Positions 6,630 through 9,204 of a stretch of 9,204 nt of DNA are shown one piece after another. Origin of the DNA: an uncultured Deinococcales bacterium. Lineage in GTDB: Bacteria; Deinococcota; Deinococci; Deinococcales; Trueperaceae. A program made the translations under genes and the position numbers. Numbering within the stretch: position 1 is the stretch's first letter; the number at the start of each line of letters is the position of its first letter. The stretch covers positions 1 through 9,204 of the forward strand of contig CALGZD010000327.1 of NCBI GenBank assembly GCA_937934635.1, given 5' to 3'. The notes under the pieces are model-generated. The model had not been told where the DNA came from. It saw only the letters and a program-made list of their open reading frames with translations, and made no database searches.

Positions 6630-6728
6630 GAGTTTTGCACGGTTTTTGCAAAACTCGAAAGCGTGACCTAACTACAAAGTTTTATAAAATCAGCCGAAGT
6701 AGTTTCTACCCTTCGACAAAAGTCACGC
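6630..6728. other. Structured intergenic region after the LURP-one-like gene
   Basis: Several dyads are packed here. GAGTTTTGC (6630-6638) pairs with GCAAAACTC (6648-6656) over a nine-base loop. GCGTGAC (6661-6667) pairs with GTCACGC (6722-6728), enclosing TTTTATAAAA (6680-6689) and a hairpin CGAAGTAG-TTT-CTA-CC-CTTCG (6695-6715) with a two-base bulge. AACTAC (6670-6675) can also pair with GTAGTT (6699-6704), competing with that hairpin. It begins directly beyond the stop at 6731 on the minus strand. No U-tract follows. It could be a 3'-UTR structure, a small RNA or a palindromic repeat. Confidence 0.5.
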
Positions 6729-6730
6729 AC

Positions 6731-7309
6731 TTAGCCCCGTCTGCGCTCGAGCAGAAGCATCATTATCAGTGACATGGTAATAAGTAAATCATCATCTCTA
6801 GGAATTGTTTCTTGCATCTCAAAACGACGACCAAAGAAGGAGGGTTTTTTGTATAAGGTATAACACACGTTTCCGTCCATGTCTTTAACGTCATAGTAAG
6901 GATTAAAAAAGTAGCCTGTCAGAAAGCCAATAACAGGTATTTCACCTACGATTCCATCGATGAACTTGGCAAATGGATTACCTTCTTCAATAGAGTAGGT
7001 CTGATTACCTTGTTCAAAGACTTCGTAGTGGCTTTTCCAAAGTGAGCGAAAACCTTTGCGACGAACTGAACCGTAGTCGAAACCTTCGGGGTCATAAAAT
7101 GAGTAGGAGGCTGACCAGTCAATGATTCTGTCAGCATGAATCTCAGTAATGAGTTCTTTTTTAGACTTGTCTTTGAAAACTTGGATATGTTCTTTGAAGT
7201 TAAAGAGTTTCTGACGCACATAACAGAGCTCGAGCCCGTCAACATCTCGAACTGAAAATTGTGGCGCTAAAGCAGCAACTTTAAAGGTGAAATTGAGTGG
7301 AAAGTTCAT
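6731..7309 (-). CDS. LURP-one-related (tubby-like fold) protein
   Basis: This 192-aa protein resembles bacterial LURP-one-related (DUF567-type, tubby-like beta-barrel) proteins. Visible pattern: paired strands of the FSVRDVDGLELCYVRQKLF type (18-36), HADRIIDWSASYSFYDPEG (58-76), VRRKGFRSLWKSHYEV (82-97), then a hydrophobic stretch EIPVIGFLTGYFFNPYYDV (123-141) and a C-terminal hydrophobic run ending LLLERRRG (185-192). Tubby-like domains can bind membrane lipids, and related proteins act as scramblases in eukaryotes; a membrane role here is inference only. The ATG at 7309 has no clear Shine-Dalgarno sequence, but there is no better start nearby. The upstream 165 bases carry an 11-bp triple repeat. 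Its neighbours give no functional clue. The family call is by eye from strand pattern and the conserved tail. Confidence 0.65.
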   Translation of the reverse strand: MNFPLNFTFKVAALAPQFSVRDVDGLELCYVRQKLFNFKEHIQVFKDKSKKELITEIHADRIIDWSASYSFYDPEGFDYGSVRRKGFRSLWKSHYEVFEQGNQTYSIEEGNPFAKFIDGIVGEIPVIGFLTGYFFNPYYDVKDMDGNVCYTLYKKPSFFGRRFEMQETIPRDDDLLITMSLIMMLLLERRRG

Positions 7310-7341
7310 AGGATTTAAGGTAGCACAAATCTAGATTCTTC

Positions 7342-7374
7342 TTAGTGTTTCTCAAGTGTTTTTCAAGTGTTTCT
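7342..7374. repeat. Three 11-bp tandem repeats upstream of the LURP-one-like gene
   Basis: Units at 7342-7352, 7353-7363 and 7364-7374 follow CAAGTGTTTYT, with the first starting TT instead of CA. On the minus strand they read as phased AGAAACACTTG steps 33-65 bases before the ATG, where promoter elements should be: TTGAGA and TAGATT can be read as a weak -35/-10 pair with a 16-base spacer. The 11-bp period is close to one helical turn. Confidence 0.6.
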
Positions 7375-7474
7375 AAAAAATGTATGAATGTTTTGAGCTT
7401 AATTAAGTATTCAATTGTAATAAGATCTGAATCGGTTCTACATTTTTATATCTGATGAAAATTATTTTGTTGCT

Positions 7475-8254
7475 CTATTTTCCCTTCCAAATAGGGTCAC
7501 GCTTTTCAGCGAAAGCTTTCGGACCTTCAATAGCATCTTCTGAAACAAGCATTGCCTCATAAGTTTTTAAATCACCACTTCGCATTTTTGCGTAACCATC
7601 TTTTGTATCCAGCGCAGCAGTCGCACGGGTAACTTCTTTCACCGAAGCGATAGATAATGGCGCAGCTTGGATGATGGTTTTTGCAAATTCTCTAGCCTTA
7701 TCCATCAACTCAGCTTGAGTAACGACTGCATTTACCAAGCCCCATTGCTTAGCTTCATCAGCGGACATTCTACGACCTGTCAAAAGCATTTCCATAGCAA
7801 TGTGGTAGGGAAGACGTTTAGGTAGTCGGAGCGACGCAGCATCTGCTAGAACACCAACAAAAATTTCAGGTGTAAAGAACTGGGCATTATCAGCAGCAAC
7901 AATCAGGTCACAAGCTAGTGCTAACTCAAAGCCACCACCTACAGCCAAACCATTCACCGCAGCAATGATAGGTTTGTTTAAATCATGCAACTCAGTTATG
8001 CCAGCAAAGCCACCAACACCATAGTCACCGTCAATATCTTCACCTTCAGCAGCAGCATTTAAATCCCAGCCAGCCGAAAAGAATTTTTCACCACCACCTG
8101 TTAGGATGGCAACTCGCAAGTCAGGATTGTCTCTAAAATCACTAAAGAGTTGCCCCATTTCTCGACTGGTGACTGCATCAATTGCATTTGCTTTGGGTCT
8201 GTTTAATGTGACTTCTAGAATTTTACCATTGGTTACAATGTTTAAGTTTGACAT
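7475..8254 (-). CDS. caiD: Crotonobetainyl-CoA hydratase / carnitinyl-CoA dehydratase (CaiD-like)
   Basis: This 259-aa crotonase-fold enzyme is expected to interconvert crotonobetainyl-CoA and carnitinyl-CoA in the cytosol. It reads close to E. coli CaiD across its length, for example RPKANAIDA (19-27), [11 protein letters not shown] (55-65) and [22 protein letters not shown] at the end. The oxyanion hole is formed by the Ala61-Gly62 region and Gly107; the two crotonase glutamates are Glu110 (GGGFE) and Glu130 (TPE). The loop after the second Glu, [12 protein letters not shown], lacks the usual glycine-rich PxxGG and is one residue shorter than in E. coli CaiD, so the substrate could differ. 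GAGGAG lies eight bases before the ATG and the gene starts 14 bases after the upstream synthetase stop, so they form one operon. No intrinsic terminator is seen downstream. Another enoyl-CoA hydratase is the alternative. Confidence 0.8.
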   Translation of the reverse strand: MSNLNIVTNGKILEVTLNRPKANAIDAVTSREMGQLFSDFRDNPDLRVAILTGGGEKFFSAGWDLNAAAEGEDIDGDYGVGGFAGITELHDLNKPIIAAVNGLAVGGGFELALACDLIVAADNAQFFTPEIFVGVLADAASLRLPKRLPYHIAMEMLLTGRRMSADEAKQWGLVNAVVTQAELMDKAREFAKTIIQAAPLSIASVKEVTRATAALDTKDGYAKMRSGDLKTYEAMLVSEDAIEGPKAFAEKRDPIWKGK

Positions 8255-8268
8255 AAAGGTGACTCCTC

Positions 8269-9204
8269 TTAAGAACTAGTAGAACTGCTTTTACGAATGA
8301 CAGCATCCGCAGCGATAGTGGTGTTTTCGTATACAAATAATGGATTGATATCAACTTCAAAAAGAGAATCTTGATACTCTTGGGCAAAGGTTGCTAGATT
8401 TTCTATAGTAACTATTAGCGATTCGATGTTCACTTTCTTTTGACCACGATAACCATCAAGCAAAGGAAATACTTTAAGTTGCTTGATAGCTGTTTCTATT
8501 TCTAGTTTGTTGGTTGGTAACAGAAGCGTTTGACTATCTTGTAGGATTTCAACAAATATACCACCTGCACCTATAACCATACTTAAACCGAATTGTGCAT
8601 CTCGGCTGATACCAAGAATGAGTTCTGTAATAGGCGAGGCTAGCATTTGCTCAACCAGATAGTCTGAGTTGAGATGTGCCATGCTTTCTAAAGCAGTTAA
8701 TGCTTCACTATAGTTCTGGATATTTAGATGAACACCACCGACATCGCTTTTGTGAATGATGTCTTCTGAAAGTACTTTTATGACTAGGGGATAGCCAATG
8801 TCATTGCAGATTGATTCTGCATTTTCGAGATTGTGATTTATGATTGCAGATTTTGGTGATGTAATTCCGTAGTTAGCTAATAATGCTTTACTGCTTGTTT
8901 CATCTAAAGTAATGATTTGTTCTTCTTGAATTTCTATTGGGTTATTAGATAAAGATGCTATAGAATCTAGATGTTGATGTCTGTTGTGCAGTTTGTTGGC
9001 TACTGCAATGCTTGCGAGGCAGTCTTCTAAACCTTGCATGGGGGCTATGCCTTGGGAGATGCAGAAATCTCTGGCGACCGAAGGTAGGTTTTCGGGTAGG
9101 GTGCTGACGATTACTCCTTTAGCGTTACACTCCTTCAATGCTGTTGCGAAGGCCCTGGCTGTCTTATCCCACGCACTCACATCGCAAAGTTCGGGTTTGG
9201 GGTA
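8269..9204 (-). CDS. ADP-forming acyl-CoA synthetase, C-terminal part (ATP-grasp), partial
   Basis: The reading frame stays open to the right edge, so this is the 3' part of a longer gene; a GTG at 9180 is not taken as the start because eight in-frame codons precede it and the family is usually about 700 aa. The 311 visible residues begin in the end of the CoA-ligase region ([17 protein letters not shown], then [14 protein letters not shown]) and continue into an ATP-grasp domain of the ATP-grasp_5 type. Seen in it, numbered from that GTG: a lysine in YPLVIKV (130-136), HKSDVGGV (143-150), [11 protein letters not shown] (202-212) and EVDINPLF (275-282). Such enzymes form acyl-CoA from acid, CoA and ATP, releasing ADP and phosphate through a phosphohistidine. 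The phosphorylated His of the CoA-ligase part lies outside the window. The tight link to caiD suggests that it activates a carnitine-type substrate. Confidence 0.82.
   Translation of the reverse strand, partial: YPKPELCDVSAWDKTARAFATALKECNAKGVIVSTLPENLPSVARDFCISQGIAPMQGLEDCLASIAVANKLHNRHQHLDSIASLSNNPIEIQEEQIITLDETSSKALLANYGITSPKSAIINHNLENAESICNDIGYPLVIKVLSEDIIHKSDVGGVHLNIQNYSEALTALESMAHLNSDYLVEQMLASPITELILGISRDAQFGLSMVIGAGGIFVEILQDSQTLLLPTNKLEIETAIKQLKVFPLLDGYRGQKKVNIESLIVTIENLATFAQEYQDSLFEVDINPLFVYENTTIAADAVIRKSSSTSS

Noticed and set aside
6661..6728. tRNA-like domain closed by a 7-bp stem
   Set aside because: The closing stem has acceptor-stem length, but the domain is only 68 bases, has no T-arm GTTCGA-type sequence on either strand and no recognisable anticodon arm.
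8269..9180. Complete 303-aa protein starting at the GTG at 9180
   Set aside because: The frame continues open to the edge and the visible domains are only the C-terminal portion of the usual synthetase.

Overview
The window looks like ordinary chromosome from an AT-rich Gram-negative bacterium, most likely a gammaproteobacterium. The basis is family resemblance: a MenH and a CaiD that both read close to the enterobacterial proteins, ATP-dependent PEP carboxykinase, DUF2853 and DUF2905 proteins, and a MelB-type symporter. I cannot name a genus. There is no phage, transposase, CRISPR array, rRNA or tRNA.

Layout. Positions 1-80 hold a G/C-tract palindromic repeat. menE (193-1641, +) runs into menH (1627-2382, -); the two are convergent and overlap by 15 bases. 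menH follows a small DUF2905 membrane protein gene (2358-2594, -), overlapping it by 25 bases. Divergent from that pair is a DUF2853 gene (2770-3099, +), ending in a strong bidirectional terminator (3128-3164) shared with pckA (3180-4766, -). A 334-base gene-free stretch rich in dyads and short repeats lies upstream of pckA. Then come a GPH/MelB-type symporter (5101-6522, -), a LURP-one-like protein (6731-7309, -), and a tight two-gene unit read leftwards: the C-terminal part of an ADP-forming acyl-CoA synthetase (8269 to the right edge) followed 14 bases later by caiD (7475-8254).

Function. menE and menH are two steps of menaquinone synthesis (o-succinylbenzoate activation and SHCHC formation), so the cell probably makes menaquinone for anaerobic or low-potential respiration. 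pckA makes PEP from oxaloacetate for gluconeogenesis. The symporter's substrate cannot be read from its context. The synthetase-caiD pair suggests that a carboxylic acid, plausibly carnitine, crotonobetaine or gamma-butyrobetaine, is activated to its CoA thioester and then hydrated or dehydrated.

No clearly new multi-gene system is visible. The less expected signals are between genes: a 19-bp palindrome lying on the predicted symporter promoter, a 21-bp tandem pair and nested dyads upstream of pckA, a structured stretch just after the LURP-one-like gene, and two sets of three short tandem repeats (13 bp and 11 bp) in front of small genes.
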